A model generated the notes under the pieces. That model worked only from the letters and a program-made list of their open reading frames with translations, searched no databases and had not been told where the DNA came from. 40,240 bases of DNA from Pleurocapsa sp. MO_192.B19 (GTDB lineage: Bacteria; Cyanobacteriota; Cyanobacteriia; Cyanobacteriales; Xenococcaceae), in assembly GCA_030064975.1 (NCBI GenBank), contig JASJDX010000009.1, positions 1 to 40,240 of the forward strand. Reading direction: 5' to 3'. Shown here piece after piece: positions 23,579-32,806 of this stretch. Both the position numbers and the translations under genes were made by a program. Numbering within the stretch: position 1 is the first letter of the stretch; every line of letters starts with the position of its first letter.

Positions 23579-24874
23579 ATGACTTCATCCGTACCTGATA
23601 ATGATCAGCTTATAGTTCGTCCTCTTCAGTATCGTGACGTGGATGCAATTAATGCTTTGGTGAGCGAATGCGTCGCCAAAGAAACTTCCAAGCGTCTTAT
23701 AACCATAGATAGAGAACTAGAGCAAGTGGGTTCATGGTACGGACTAAAAAGATTTTTGAGTCTGCTACCTCATTCCTACTACCATGGTTGGCGAGTATAT
23801 GTTGCTCAACAGCTAGAAGAGGTTCTTGGTTTAATACAAGTGTCCTCTCTTAATAGTACTCGTAGTACCTGGAGAGTAGAGAGGGTTTTACTTAACAGTA
23901 ATTCCCCCCAACTAGAGTTACTCAAAACTCAAAAAGAAATTGGTTCACAGTTGTTGCGCTACTGTCTACAAAACATTTGGGAAGCGCGGACATGGATGTT
24001 AGAGGTAAATGTTAATGAAAAAAATCATTTAGCTCTTTATCGAGAAAATGGTTTTCAGCCTTTAGCACAGATGACTTATTGGCAAATCTCTTCAGAATTA
24101 ATTGCCCAACTAGCCCAGCAAAATCCAGATCTACCTAACTTTTTGCCGATTAGTAATGCTGATGCACCACTACTTTATCAACTCGATTGCGTATCTATGC
24201 CTCCTCTACTCCGTCAAGTATTTGACCGCCATGTAGAAGACTTTAAAACCAATCTTGTGCAGAATGCAGTTAGCCAAATTCGACATTGGCTTAACGGCAC
24301 AGACGTCGTAAGTGGTTATGTTTTTGAGCCTCAACGTAAAGCAGCAATTGGTTATTTTAGATTGGAGTCTTCTAAAGACAATTCTCGCCCTCACCGAGCG
24401 CAATTAACGGTAAATCCAGCTTATACTTGGCTCTATCCCAAATTGACTGCTCAGATGGCGCAAATAGTTCATAAATCACTTGAGCGTAAACATGGTTTGG
24501 CCGATGAAAGCCAAATCTATTCTCAACCTTTGGAAATAGTTTCTGCTGATTATCAACCAGAGAGAGAAGAGTACTTTAACAAAATAGGTGCTACTTCTGT
24601 CGAACATACTCTGTTAATGTCTCGCTCTGTATGGCACAAAATCAAGGAAGCTAAACCTTTAGAGGGTTTACAGTTATCAGATGTACTTCAGGGTCTAAAA
24701 CCTGCTCGCGCTCCTATTCCTTCTCGTATATCTATACTAAAGTCTTTTTCTAGTTCCTATCAGAATATTGTCAGGCAGGAAAATATTTTTTCTTCTAAAG
24801 CTAATCAATTTAACCCATCGAAAAAAAATAATTCTGGAAAATCTTTTAAACCGCCTAATAGTGGCTTAGTTTAG
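23579..24874 (+). CDS. GNAT-family N-acetyltransferase-like protein
   Basis: This 431-residue protein begins with a GNAT-like layout: LIVRPLQYRDVDAINALVSE (beta1-alpha1), then the central strands VYVAQQLEEVLGLIQVSSL and TWRVERVLLN, an acetyl-CoA-loop region QKEIGSQLLRYCLQNIWEAR (about 121-140) and the C-terminal LEVNVNEKNHLALYRENGFQ (about 142-161). The second half (about 180-380) might be a second, diverged GNAT domain, for instance SGYVFEPQRKAAIGYFRLES. The last 50 residues are basic and disordered. The acceptor substrate is unknown. It forms a pair with the 91-residue gene 9 bp upstream. Confidence 0.7.
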   Translation: MTSSVPDNDQLIVRPLQYRDVDAINALVSECVAKETSKRLITIDRELEQVGSWYGLKRFLSLLPHSYYHGWRVYVAQQLEEVLGLIQVSSLNSTRSTWRVERVLLNSNSPQLELLKTQKEIGSQLLRYCLQNIWEARTWMLEVNVNEKNHLALYRENGFQPLAQMTYWQISSELIAQLAQQNPDLPNFLPISNADAPLLYQLDCVSMPPLLRQVFDRHVEDFKTNLVQNAVSQIRHWLNGTDVVSGYVFEPQRKAAIGYFRLESSKDNSRPHRAQLTVNPAYTWLYPKLTAQMAQIVHKSLERKHGLADESQIYSQPLEIVSADYQPEREEYFNKIGATSVEHTLLMSRSVWHKIKEAKPLEGLQLSDVLQGLKPARAPIPSRISILKSFSSSYQNIVRQENIFSSKANQFNPSKKNNSGKSFKPPNSGLV

Positions 24875-25335
24875 TTTAAGTGAGTTAAAACACTCTAAAT
24901 ACTACTGCTACTGCTACTGCTACTGCTACTGGTTGGGACTTTAGTACTATATAAATTTAGGATATTAGTACGATTTAATTATTCGGATAAATCCCTAATA
25001 TGAGTTATTGAAAGGCAAAGAATTTATGTCTTCTAAAGATTAAATGGCTCTACCAGACTTGTGATGTAAAATCAATCAATATAATAGAGACAAGTATAAG
25101 TATAAAATACAAGTGAAGTCTTAAGATATCTTTATTTAAGGTAGCTACAGAGTTTTGCAAACTTAACATAATTACCAAGAAAGTATTGTAAAACTATACA
25201 TTAACTCTATAATGGCATCACATTGTGAGAATAGTAATTTTTGGTAGGGAATAGAAAGTTAGCCCTGTAGGTATTAACTAACCACTAACCAATGTACCAT
25301 TTTAAAAACTATTGATTTCAATCTAGACTGGATAT
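24875..25335. other. Intergenic region with (CTGCTA) tandem repeat
   Basis: A microsatellite-like run of about five CTGCTA units occupies 24904-24931, just after the GNAT gene. The rest is AT-rich and precedes ruvX. I see no gene, clear promoter or terminator. Confidence 0.6.
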
Positions 25336-25770
25336 ATGAAAAGAATTTCGGCTTTAGGATTAGATGTGGGTAAAAAGCGGATGGGAGTAGCTGGCTGCGA
25401 TGGCACAGGTTTAATTGCCACTGGCTTAACTACTATTTACCGTACTTCTTTGGCTGAAGATATCAAACAGCTACAAAACATCATTGAAGATAGACAAGTA
25501 GAGATATTGGTTATTGGCTTACCCTACTCTTTAGATGGTACGGTGGGATTTCAGGCAGAGCAAGTCCAGAAGTTTGCTAATAAAATTGCCAAGATTCTAC
25601 AGTTACCAATTGAATATGTAGATGAACGCTTGACTTCAGTCGAAGCAGAAGCCCAACTTAAAGCTCAAAAAAAGTTTTCAACTCGCGACAAAGGCGCAGT
25701 CGATCGCCGTGCAGCTGCAATAATTTTGCAACAGTGGCTTGATATGCGCCGTCAAAAAGATCGAGGATAA
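25336..25770 (+). CDS. ruvX: Putative pre-16S rRNA nuclease / Holliday-junction resolvase RuvX (YqgF)
   Basis: This 144-residue RNase-H-fold protein has ALGLDVGKKRMGVA at the N-terminus (first catalytic Asp), VIGLPYSLDGTVG, the conserved VDERLTSVEAEA and the C-terminal Asp in KGAVDRRAAAIILQQWL. All YqgF/RuvX motifs and length fit. The family is linked to 5'-end maturation of 16S rRNA in E. coli and has been proposed as a Holliday-junction resolvase. It is convergent with lysS, 105 bp away. The ATG at 25336 has no strong ribosome site, but the N-terminus fits the family. Confidence 0.93.
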   Translation: MKRISALGLDVGKKRMGVAGCDGTGLIATGLTTIYRTSLAEDIKQLQNIIEDRQVEILVIGLPYSLDGTVGFQAEQVQKFANKIAKILQLPIEYVDERLTSVEAEAQLKAQKKFSTRDKGAVDRRAAAIILQQWLDMRRQKDRG

Positions 25771-25875
25771 ACGTTAGTCTGAGATCTTGAATCAAAGTTT
25801 TTATTGCTTGCTAAGGTGATATAGTAGTTGGCTTTTTCTGTGGGGAAAAGAATGCTTAACAAGCAAGCTTCATGA

Positions 25876-27597
25876 TTAGACTTCACGATCAAAGCCAAAC
25901 TTATCCCTAATTTGGGAATTAAAGTATTGACCAACAGAACTTGTTTCTTTTAACTCTTTATAAATTGATTGAGGAACATCTAAATATTTATAGATACTAC
26001 CGTTACCAAAGACGATGCGTAGGATTTGTTGCTCTGCATCATAGTCAAAGGACTTAATTGCCGTACTTTGATTTTTGAGTAGGGGGAAGGCAATCACATC
26101 ACGAATACTAGCAGAGTCTGTCAAGAGCATTACTAGGCGATCTATCCCAATACCCAAACCACCAGTGGGAGGCATACCGTATTCTAATGCTGCCAAAAAG
26201 TCTTCATCGATATCTTGGGCTTCTAAATCGCCTGCGGCTTTTTTTGCTGCTTGAGCTTCTAGTCTTTGTCGTTGATCCAAGGGATCGGTTAATTCTGAGA
26301 AGCTATTGGCAGTTTCTCTACCCACCATGAACACTTCAAACCTTTCTACCAAACCTGGTTTATCTCTATGAGGTTTTGCTAGGGGAGATATTTCCACAGG
26401 ATAGTCCAGGACAAAAGTAGGCTGTATTAAAGTTGTTTCTACTTTTTGTTCAAAAGCTTCGTTTAGCAATTTACCAATGGTTTGACAGTCGGAGGGTACT
26501 TCAATTCCTGCATCTTTAGCGGCTGTTTTAGCAGAGTCAAAATCGCTGAACTGAGCAAAATCTACCCCCGTGGCATCTTGCACAACTTCGTGCATGGTCA
26601 CTCTACGCCAGGGAGGAGTCAGATCAATTTCATCTCCTTGATAGTTAACTTTAGTTGTGCCGAGAACTTCTTGAGCTACATTGCTAATCAAGTTTTCTGT
26701 CAACGCCATCATGTCGTGATAGTCAGCATAGGCTTGGTATACTTCAATCATAGTAAATTCAGGATTATGACGAGTAGATACCCCTTCGTTGCGGAAAATT
26801 CTGCCCAACTCAAATACTTTTTCAAATCCACCAACGATCAATCTTTTAAGATATAATTCAGTGGCAATGCGGAGATATAGATCCATCTCCAGGGTATTGT
26901 GATAAGTAATAAACGGACGAGCATCGGCCCCCCCAGCTTCACTTTGTAAGACTGGAGTTTCAATTTCTAAAAAGTCTCTGGTTTCTAAGTAACGGCGGAT
27001 CGCAGCAGTAATTTTAGCTCGAATACGAAAGGTTTGTCTTACCTGGGGGTTAACAATCAAATCTACATAACGCTGACGATAGCGTTTTTCCGTATCCGTT
27101 AAACCATGCCATTTATCGGGGAGTGGTAGTAAAGATTTAGTCAGGATTTGAAACTCACTGACGTAAACCGAAAGTTCCCCTTTTTCAGTTCTTTTGATTG
27201 TACCTTTGACGCCTAAAATATCACCTGTATCGGATAGTTTTTTGAGATGATTAAATGCCCCCACCAAGTCGAGCATGGTGTTATTGATTTTTTTCTTTTC
27301 TAAATAAAGCTGAATTTTTCCTGTCTCATCTTGTAGTTCAAAAAATGCTAGTTTACCAAAAACACGACGGGCAATAATTCTACCTGCGATCGCAACTTGA
27401 TCTTCTACTTCTTCACCATTAGCTAAATCAGCATATTTTTCCTGTAACTCAGCAGCATGATGGCTTGATTCCCATTTATAAGCATAGGGATTTAATCCCA
27501 ACTCCTTGATTTGTGCTACTTTCTCAATTCTGGTGGCGCGAATTTCTGCTAAATTAGAGGCACTTTGTGGCTTATTTGGGGATTTATCTTCTGCCAT
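25876..27597 (-). CDS. lysS: Lysyl-tRNA synthetase, class II, with C-terminal KTSC domain
   Basis: The first 505 residues are a bacterial class II LysRS. It has an OB-fold anticodon-binding domain (about 65-175, [20 protein letters not shown]), motif 2 [20 protein letters not shown] and motif 3 [14 protein letters not shown]. It charges tRNA-Lys. The remaining 65 residues ([20 protein letters not shown], then [15 protein letters not shown]) are a KTSC domain, a small module named for its occurrence at the C-terminus of lysyl-tRNA synthetases; its role is unknown. The fusion explains the length of 573 against about 500 in E. coli. ATG at 27597; convergent with ruvX. Confidence 0.95.
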   Translation of the reverse strand: MAEDKSPNKPQSASNLAEIRATRIEKVAQIKELGLNPYAYKWESSHHAAELQEKYADLANGEEVEDQVAIAGRIIARRVFGKLAFFELQDETGKIQLYLEKKKINNTMLDLVGAFNHLKKLSDTGDILGVKGTIKRTEKGELSVYVSEFQILTKSLLPLPDKWHGLTDTEKRYRQRYVDLIVNPQVRQTFRIRAKITAAIRRYLETRDFLEIETPVLQSEAGGADARPFITYHNTLEMDLYLRIATELYLKRLIVGGFEKVFELGRIFRNEGVSTRHNPEFTMIEVYQAYADYHDMMALTENLISNVAQEVLGTTKVNYQGDEIDLTPPWRRVTMHEVVQDATGVDFAQFSDFDSAKTAAKDAGIEVPSDCQTIGKLLNEAFEQKVETTLIQPTFVLDYPVEISPLAKPHRDKPGLVERFEVFMVGRETANSFSELTDPLDQRQRLEAQAAKKAAGDLEAQDIDEDFLAALEYGMPPTGGLGIGIDRLVMLLTDSASIRDVIAFPLLKNQSTAIKSFDYDAEQQILRIVFGNGSIYKYLDVPQSIYKELKETSSVGQYFNSQIRDKFGFDREV

Positions 27598-28079
27598 TAC
27601 TACTAAAATTAAAATTTATAAGGACTGGATTAATAATTGCTGTGTCAATCGTCATCGCACTTCCGATAGTTTGATTGAAGGGTGATGCGCTTTATAATAT
27701 GACAAACAGATTGAATTATAACGTATCAGAAGGCTTAATCTGACTTGATCTTTGTTTGATTTTATAACTACGTTTTTAATGTAAATTTTAAATGTTTACT
27801 GGCGTTGCTGGATCGAGGTACGATTTTATCTTTTAGCAACTGAACAGATCGACTAAAAACTAATAACTAAAAACTAATAACTACGAGCAGATTACTTTTC
27901 GGTTTCCTACTTATAATCAGCAACGCCTGTTTACTAATTCTGGGAAAATCGGATTTGTTATCTTGGTTAAGATGTAACCTTTAAAGAATAAATAAGCCTC
28001 TGCTCAATAGCAGAGACTTACTTATTTACTTATTCATCAAGCTTTGATTAGACTTGAAATAACTACAACAGTTGGTTAT
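27598..28079. other. Intergenic region between psbC and lysS
   Basis: No gene is seen. It includes the psbC terminator (27996-28017) and a 14-bp tandem duplication (CTAAAAACTAATAA, 27854-27881). A 10-bp inverted repeat GGCGTTGCTG/CAGCAACGCC (about 27801 and 27918) encloses it. It must also contain the lysS promoter on the minus strand. Confidence 0.55.
27996..28017 (-). terminator. Probable intrinsic terminator of psbD-psbC
   Basis: On the minus strand GTCTCTGCT-ATTG-AGCAGAGGC forms a 9-bp stem with one G-T pair, followed by TTATTTATTCTTT. It lies 63 bases after the psbC stop. Confidence 0.6.
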
Positions 28080-29462
28080 TTAGTCTAGATCAGGCATAGA
28101 TAATACTGGTTCGGTTTCGCGTTCGATACCTTTTTCAAATCCACCAGCAGCTGCTCTTGCACGGCCAGCGTGCCATAAATGACCCACTAGGAAGAAGAAA
28201 GCCATAATAAACTGGAATGCAGCCAACCATTGACGAATGTTGACAAAGTTAAAGGAGTTAGACTCAGTGATAATACCACCAACAGAGTTGATCGAAGCAT
28301 TAGGAGCATGAGTCATGTACTCAGCAGCACGACGTAATTGCCAAGGCTGAATGTCATTTCTGATTTTGTCTAGGTCGATACCGTTAGGACCACGCATAGG
28401 CTCTAACCAAGGACCGCGGAAATCCCAAAAGCGCATGGTTTCTCCACCAAGAATAATTTCACCAGTGGGAGAGCGCATGAGGTATTTACCAAGACCAGTA
28501 GGACCTTGAGAAGAACCAACGTTTGCACCCATTTGTTGGTCACGAGCTAAGAAGGTAAAGGCTTGTGCTTGGGAAGCTTCTGCATTTGTTGGACCATAAA
28601 ACTCACTAGGATAAGCAGTGTTATTGAACCAAATGTAACAAGAAGCCACAAATGACATGAGAGACACAGCACCAATACTGTAGGAAAGGTAAGCTTCACC
28701 GTTCCAAATTAAAGCACGACGCGCCCAACCAAAAGGCTTAGTAAGGATATGGAAAATACCGCCAGAAATACAGATAAAACCAATCCAAATATGACCGCCA
28801 ATAATGTCTTCCATGTTGTTAACACCAATAATCCAACCTTCTCCACCAAAAGGAGCAGCAGTTAGATAGCCGAAGATTGTGCCTGGGTTAAGGGTCGGGT
28901 TGGTAATAACCCGAACATCTCCACCACCAGGAGCCCAGGTGTCATATACTCCACCAAAAAACATCGCTTTAAATACCAAAAGCAATGCACCACAACCCAA
29001 AAGAATAAGGTGATAACCAATGATGTTAGTCATTTGGTTTTTGTCTTTCCAGTCTTGACTAAAGAAATTAGAATATTCTTCAAGTTTTTCTGGACCGCGA
29101 AGTGCGTGATAAATACCGCCTAAACCAAGAACGGCGGAAGAAATGAGGTGTAAAACACCAACTACAAAGTAGGGGTAAGTATTAATAACTTCACCACCAG
29201 GCCCTACACCCCATCCTAATGTTGCTAGGTGAGGAATAAGGATCATGCCCTGTTCGTACATGGGCTTTTCTGGGACATAGTGTGCAACTTCAAAGATAGT
29301 CATTGCACCAGTCCAAAATACGATTAGGCCAGCGTGAGCAACGTGCGCGCCCAACAGCTTACCAGAAAGATTGATTAAACGAGCATTACCAGCCCACCAG
29401 GCAAAACCTGTGGAGTTAATGTCGCGACCTGCGCCACCTGCAGGATTAGAGAGCGTTACCAC
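28080..29462 (-). CDS. psbC: Photosystem II CP43 chlorophyll apoprotein
   Basis: From the GTG at 29462 this is a 460-residue CP43, beginning [15 protein letters not shown]. It is a six-span antenna protein that binds chlorophyll a in the PSII core. The large lumenal loop has [20 protein letters not shown], containing the Glu and Arg that contact the Mn4CaO5 cluster (Glu354 and Arg357 in standard numbering). An ATG 27 bases further upstream would add nine residues inside psbD and does not match known N-termini. AGAGGAGG lies at the right distance before the GTG, inside psbD. The gene overlaps psbD by 17 bp, so the two are translationally coupled. Confidence 0.97.
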   Translation of the reverse strand: MVTLSNPAGGAGRDINSTGFAWWAGNARLINLSGKLLGAHVAHAGLIVFWTGAMTIFEVAHYVPEKPMYEQGMILIPHLATLGWGVGPGGEVINTYPYFVVGVLHLISSAVLGLGGIYHALRGPEKLEEYSNFFSQDWKDKNQMTNIIGYHLILLGCGALLLVFKAMFFGGVYDTWAPGGGDVRVITNPTLNPGTIFGYLTAAPFGGEGWIIGVNNMEDIIGGHIWIGFICISGGIFHILTKPFGWARRALIWNGEAYLSYSIGAVSLMSFVASCYIWFNNTAYPSEFYGPTNAEASQAQAFTFLARDQQMGANVGSSQGPTGLGKYLMRSPTGEIILGGETMRFWDFRGPWLEPMRGPNGIDLDKIRNDIQPWQLRRAAEYMTHAPNASINSVGGIITESNSFNFVNIRQWLAAFQFIMAFFFLVGHLWHAGRARAAAGGFEKGIERETEPVLSMPDLD

Positions 29463-30504
29463 GTGGTAGAACCTCCTCTGGGAATTCAAAGTTTTGATGT
29501 GGTTGGTCTTGTGTTGCCATCCATGCTCTTAGACCTTCATTGAGCAAGATGTTTTTAGTGTAGAAAGTTTCAAACTCAGGATCTTCTGCTGCTCTCAACT
29601 CTTGAGATACGAAATCGTAAGCCCGCAAGTTTAAAGCAATCCCGATAATCCCGATACTTGCCATCCATAGTCCTGTTACTGGGACAAATAACATGAAGAA
29701 GTGCAACCAACGTTTGTTGGAGAAGGCAATCCCAAATATCTGTGACCAGAAACGGTTTGCTGTTACCATACTGTAGGTTTCTTCTGCTTGAGTCGGCTCG
29801 AAGGCGCGGAAAGTGTTCGCCTCGCCACCGTCATCAAACAGTGTGTTTTCTACTGTTGCTCCGTGAATTGCACACAATAATGCTCCACCAAGTACACCTG
29901 CTACTCCCATCATGTGGAAAGGGTTCAAGGTGAAGTTGTGGAATCCTTGAACAAACAAGATGAAACGGAAGATTCCTGCTACTCCTAAACTGGGTGCGAA
30001 GAACCAGCTAGATTGTCCTAAAGGATAGAGCAAGAATACTGAGACAAATACGGCGATGGGTGCGGAAAAGGCGATCGCATTATAAGGACGAATCCCGACT
30101 AAGCGCGCAATCTCGAACTGACGTAGCATAAAGCCAATCAGTGCAAATGCACCGTGTAAAGCCACAAATGCCCATAAACCGCCTATCTGGCACCAACGGG
30201 TAAAGCTCCACCCTGCTTCTGGTCCCCAAAGGAACAGTAAAGAGTGTCCCATGCTGTCTGCGGGAGTGGATACGGCGACAGTCAGGAAGTTACAACCTTC
30301 GAGGTAGGAACTTGCCAAACCGTGAGTATACCAGCTGGTAACAAAAGTAGTTCCTGTCAACCATCCACCAATTGCCAAATAGGCACAAGGGAAGAGCAGA
30401 ATACCAGACCAGCCTACGAATACAAAGCGATCGCGCTTTAGCCAGTCATCAACCGCATCAAAGATGCCGCGTTGAGATGGAGCGCGTCCTACTGCTATTG
30501 TCAT
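29446..30504 (-). CDS. psbD: Photosystem II D2 protein
   Basis: This 352-residue D2 has Tyr160 (the redox-active TyrD), His197 (P680 chlorophyll ligand), His214 and a second His near 268 for the non-haem iron; the QA site is in the same region. Five membrane spans are expected. With D1 it forms the PSII reaction centre in the thylakoid. GGAG lies shortly before the ATG. The 264 bp upstream separate it from the divergent UPF0367 gene, where AGAAAAG-TTTA-CTTTTCT (about 30596-30613) could fold in the leader. Cyanobacteria often have a second, stand-alone psbD; this copy is the one linked to psbC. Confidence 0.98.
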   Translation of the reverse strand: MTIAVGRAPSQRGIFDAVDDWLKRDRFVFVGWSGILLFPCAYLAIGGWLTGTTFVTSWYTHGLASSYLEGCNFLTVAVSTPADSMGHSLLFLWGPEAGWSFTRWCQIGGLWAFVALHGAFALIGFMLRQFEIARLVGIRPYNAIAFSAPIAVFVSVFLLYPLGQSSWFFAPSLGVAGIFRFILFVQGFHNFTLNPFHMMGVAGVLGGALLCAIHGATVENTLFDDGGEANTFRAFEPTQAEETYSMVTANRFWSQIFGIAFSNKRWLHFFMLFVPVTGLWMASIGIIGIALNLRAYDFVSQELRAAEDPEFETFYTKNILLNEGLRAWMATQDQPHQNFEFPEEVLPRGNAL

Positions 30505-30768
30505 GTAAATAGATCTCCGAATTAATATTTATAAGATCGTTAGAATTATTACGATTTTAATGATTTGACACGAAAATACATCAAATCAATTGTGAGAAAA
30601 GTTTACTTTTCTTTACTTATACTACACATAATAGAAGAAAAACGCTGATATTTCCAGAGCAAATCCAAAGAAAATATTAAATTTTTTCAATTTCAAAATA
30701 AAAGAAAGATGCAAATTTCTGTGAATCTGGAAGATAATTTAACTGTTGCAATCTTTTATTAGAGTTTT

Positions 30769-31044
30769 ATGTTTACCATCGATATAGTTTTACAAGACAT
30801 TCCTTTACCAATTTCCGTACAGCGCAAAGAGTCTGAAGCTGCCCAAAACCTCTATCAAGAAATTCTCCAGGCAATGCGCTCAGGCAGTTCAGATCTAATA
30901 GAGCTTACTTGTGACAAAGATGAGGATAAGAAAGTAGCGGTCAAGAGCAATTTAATTTGTGCTGTCAGCGTCAATAAAAAGTCTGGGGGTATGGCAGAAG
31001 GTCGAGTACCTGGTTTCTTTGCTGCCACCGCCACCAATAAATAA
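30769..31044 (+). CDS. UPF0367 family protein
   Basis: This 91-residue protein matches the cyanobacterial/plastid UPF0367 family, with [20 protein letters not shown] at the start, [20 protein letters not shown] in the middle and PGFFAATA near the end. It is small, soluble and of unknown function. It lies 8 bp before the ABC ATPase gene and is probably co-transcribed with it, and it is divergent from psbD. The conserved short length and the ATG at 30769 support the start. Confidence 0.85.
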   Translation: MFTIDIVLQDIPLPISVQRKESEAAQNLYQEILQAMRSGSSDLIELTCDKDEDKKVAVKSNLICAVSVNKKSGGMAEGRVPGFFAATATNK

Positions 31045-31052
31045 GTATAGTA

Positions 31053-31751
31053 ATGACTTACTCTATTGATGTAAAATCCTACAAGCCAGCAGTTATTACA
31101 GTAAATGAAGTATGTTTTAGCTGGTCTGCAGAGGCGGTTGTACTCGATAGTTGTTCCCTGCAAGTTCCTCAAGGAGAATTTTGGATGTTGTTGGGTAACA
31201 ACGGCAGTGGTAAATCAACCTTGTTAAGACTGTTAGCAGGACTCCTTATTCCTGATAGTGGCTCAATTGTGATGCCCCACAAGACAGGATTTGTCTTCCA
31301 AAACCCCGATCACCAGCTAGTTATGCCTACCGTTGGTGCAGATATTGCCTTTGGTTTAGTTAGTGAGAATTTATCCCCAGTTCAGGTCAGAAAGAGAGTT
31401 CAAGAAGCCCTCGATGCGGTCAACTTACTAGATTTAGAAAGGCGACCAATTCATGCTCTAAGTGGAGGACAAAAACAGCGGGTTGCGATCGCAGGGGCAA
31501 TTGCTCGTAACTGCGAAGTAATCTTATTTGATGAACCCACTGCTTTGCTAGATCCTGATACCCAGCTAGAATTAGTGGCTCAGGTAAGAAGTCTGGTCAA
31601 AAAGCGCAAGCTGACTGCTCTGTGGGTAACCCATCGTCTTGAAGAACTGGACTATTGCGATGGAGCTTTTTTGTTAAAAGGAGGAAAAGTTGTTGCTCAA
31701 GGAGAACCCAACGCTATGAAACAAAAAGTACTAGCAGCAGAAAGACAATAA
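31053..31751 (+). CDS. ABC transporter ATP-binding protein, EcfA/CbiO-like
   Basis: This 232-residue ATPase has Walker A GNNGSGKST (48-56), Q-loop VFQNPDHQLVMPTVGADIAF (Gln83), signature LSGGQKQR (136-143), Walker B VILFDEPTALLDPD (156-169) and switch His in WVTHRLEEL. The QNPDHQ Q-loop is typical of the ATPases of energy-coupling-factor vitamin/metal transporters. No EcfT or S component lies nearby, so the membrane partner must be elsewhere. It shares an 8-bp spacing with the UPF0367 gene. The substrate is unknown. Confidence 0.88.
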   Translation: MTYSIDVKSYKPAVITVNEVCFSWSAEAVVLDSCSLQVPQGEFWMLLGNNGSGKSTLLRLLAGLLIPDSGSIVMPHKTGFVFQNPDHQLVMPTVGADIAFGLVSENLSPVQVRKRVQEALDAVNLLDLERRPIHALSGGQKQRVAIAGAIARNCEVILFDEPTALLDPDTQLELVAQVRSLVKKRKLTALWVTHRLEELDYCDGAFLLKGGKVVAQGEPNAMKQKVLAAERQ

Positions 31752-31852
31752 AATAAATTTAAATTTATTTTATTTTATTTAACTTTTTGTTAACAATTTT
31801 GCTTAGAATGGGGATTATGTCATTCCCAATTTTAAGAAAATAACAATTTGCA

Positions 31853-32404
31853 ATGCCCCCCTCCTCCTACCAGGCAATACTACTCGTCGATGGTTACAAT
31901 ATCATCGGCGACTGGTCGGACTTAAAAAAAAGTCGCGATCGCCATGGCTTAGAGGCAGCCCGCCGTGAGTTAATTGAGTGCTTAATTAATTACACTGCTG
32001 CTGTTGCCTACCGCACCAAAATAGTTTTTGATGCTCACTATCAAGATACTCCTCGTAGTACAGAAGAATATACGTCAGCATTATCGGTACATTACACAGC
32101 TTTTGCCGAAACTGCTGATACTTATATTGAAAAATTTTGCGCCACCTTTAAGCACAAAAAATATCAGCAAGAGTCTACCCGGTTAATTGTAGCTACAAGC
32201 GATCGCGCACAACAATTGACGGTAGTTGGCTATGGGGCAGAATGGCGTTCAGCCCAAATGTTGGCAGGAGAAGTAGACCAAGCAGCCCGCAAAACTAGAA
32301 GCAAAAGAAAGACTAAGAAAAAACCTTCTGGTCGTTTTTTATTTAATGCCCTCGATCCTGTCGCACAGAAACGTCTCAGGCAAATGCAGCGAGGTTTACA
32401 ATAG
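31853..32404 (+). CDS. NYN-domain (YacP/Rae1-like) ribonuclease
   Basis: This 183-residue protein starts AILLVDGYNIIGDWSDLKKS, the PIN-like NYN domain with its first acidic residue. It continues with KIVFDAHYQDTPRSTEEYTS, ADTYIEKFCATF and VATSDRAQQL, giving the conserved acidic cluster of YacP-type nucleases. In Bacillus, YacP (Rae1) cleaves mRNA in a ribosome-dependent way; a related RNase role is likely here. The C-terminal 30 residues are basic. The gene lies 101 bp after the ABC ATPase and about 200 bp before tRNA-Glu. No strong Shine-Dalgarno is seen at 31853. Confidence 0.88.
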   Translation: MPPSSYQAILLVDGYNIIGDWSDLKKSRDRHGLEAARRELIECLINYTAAVAYRTKIVFDAHYQDTPRSTEEYTSALSVHYTAFAETADTYIEKFCATFKHKKYQQESTRLIVATSDRAQQLTVVGYGAEWRSAQMLAGEVDQAARKTRSKRKTKKKPSGRFLFNALDPVAQKRLRQMQRGLQ

Positions 32405-32540
32405 ACTTTTCACATAAATTTGATTAACCTTGATGATATAAAGGGAAAAGTGGTCAAAATAGAGATCAAGGCAGTAAAGTCACCTTGTTAGCTGGAAAAT
32501 CTAAAGAGAATTAATTAAACAACTTTTTTCCCAAAAAGTG

Positions 32541-32569
32541 TTGACAGTAACAAAAATATTCGATATATT
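32541..32569 (+). promoter_or_regulatory. Sigma-70-type promoter for tRNA-Glu
   Basis: Perfect -35 TTGACA (32541-32546), 17-bp spacer, -10 TATATT (32564-32569), ending 42 bases before the tRNA. Confidence 0.8.
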
Positions 32570-32611
32570 TAAAAACGTTGCGAGTTTGAGTAAAGCAAGC
32601 AACTAAACTAA

Positions 32612-32684
32612 GCCCCCATCGTCTAGTGGCCTAGGACACCTCCCTTTCACGGAGGCGACAGGGATTCAAATTCCCTTGGGGGTA
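32612..32684 (+). tRNA. tRNA-Glu (anticodon TTC)
   Basis: A 73-nt cloverleaf. The acceptor pair is GCCCCCA/TGGGGGT with discriminator A. The anticodon stem CCTCC/GGAGG carries loop CTTTCAC with TTC at 32646-32648, and the T arm AGGGA/TCCCT has loop TTCAAAT. CCA is not encoded. In cyanobacteria Glu-tRNA(Glu) also feeds tetrapyrrole synthesis through glutamyl-tRNA reductase. A strong promoter precedes it and an intrinsic terminator follows, so it is a single-gene unit. Confidence 0.97.
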
Positions 32685-32690
32685 CTAACT

Positions 32691-32728
32691 AAAAAAAAAG
32701 CCAGGTAAGTTACTTGGCTTTTTTTTTG
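32691..32728 (+). terminator. Intrinsic terminator of tRNA-Glu
   Basis: A-run, then AGCCAGGTAA-GT-TACTTGGCT, then nine T. Stem of about 10 bp with one G-T pair. The flanking A and T runs could also pair and make it bidirectional. Confidence 0.9.
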
Positions 32729-32806
32729 CAGAAATCAGTCTAATCTCCTAACCGATACAAGTGCTTTAAACGCTAATATGATTAAGAACTCTTAAGCACT
32801 GTCTGT

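Noticed and set aside
29463..29489. psbC starting at ATG 29489
   Set aside because: The nine extra residues (MNSQRRFYH) do not match CP43 N-termini, while GTG at 29462 has AGGAGG before it and gives the normal start.
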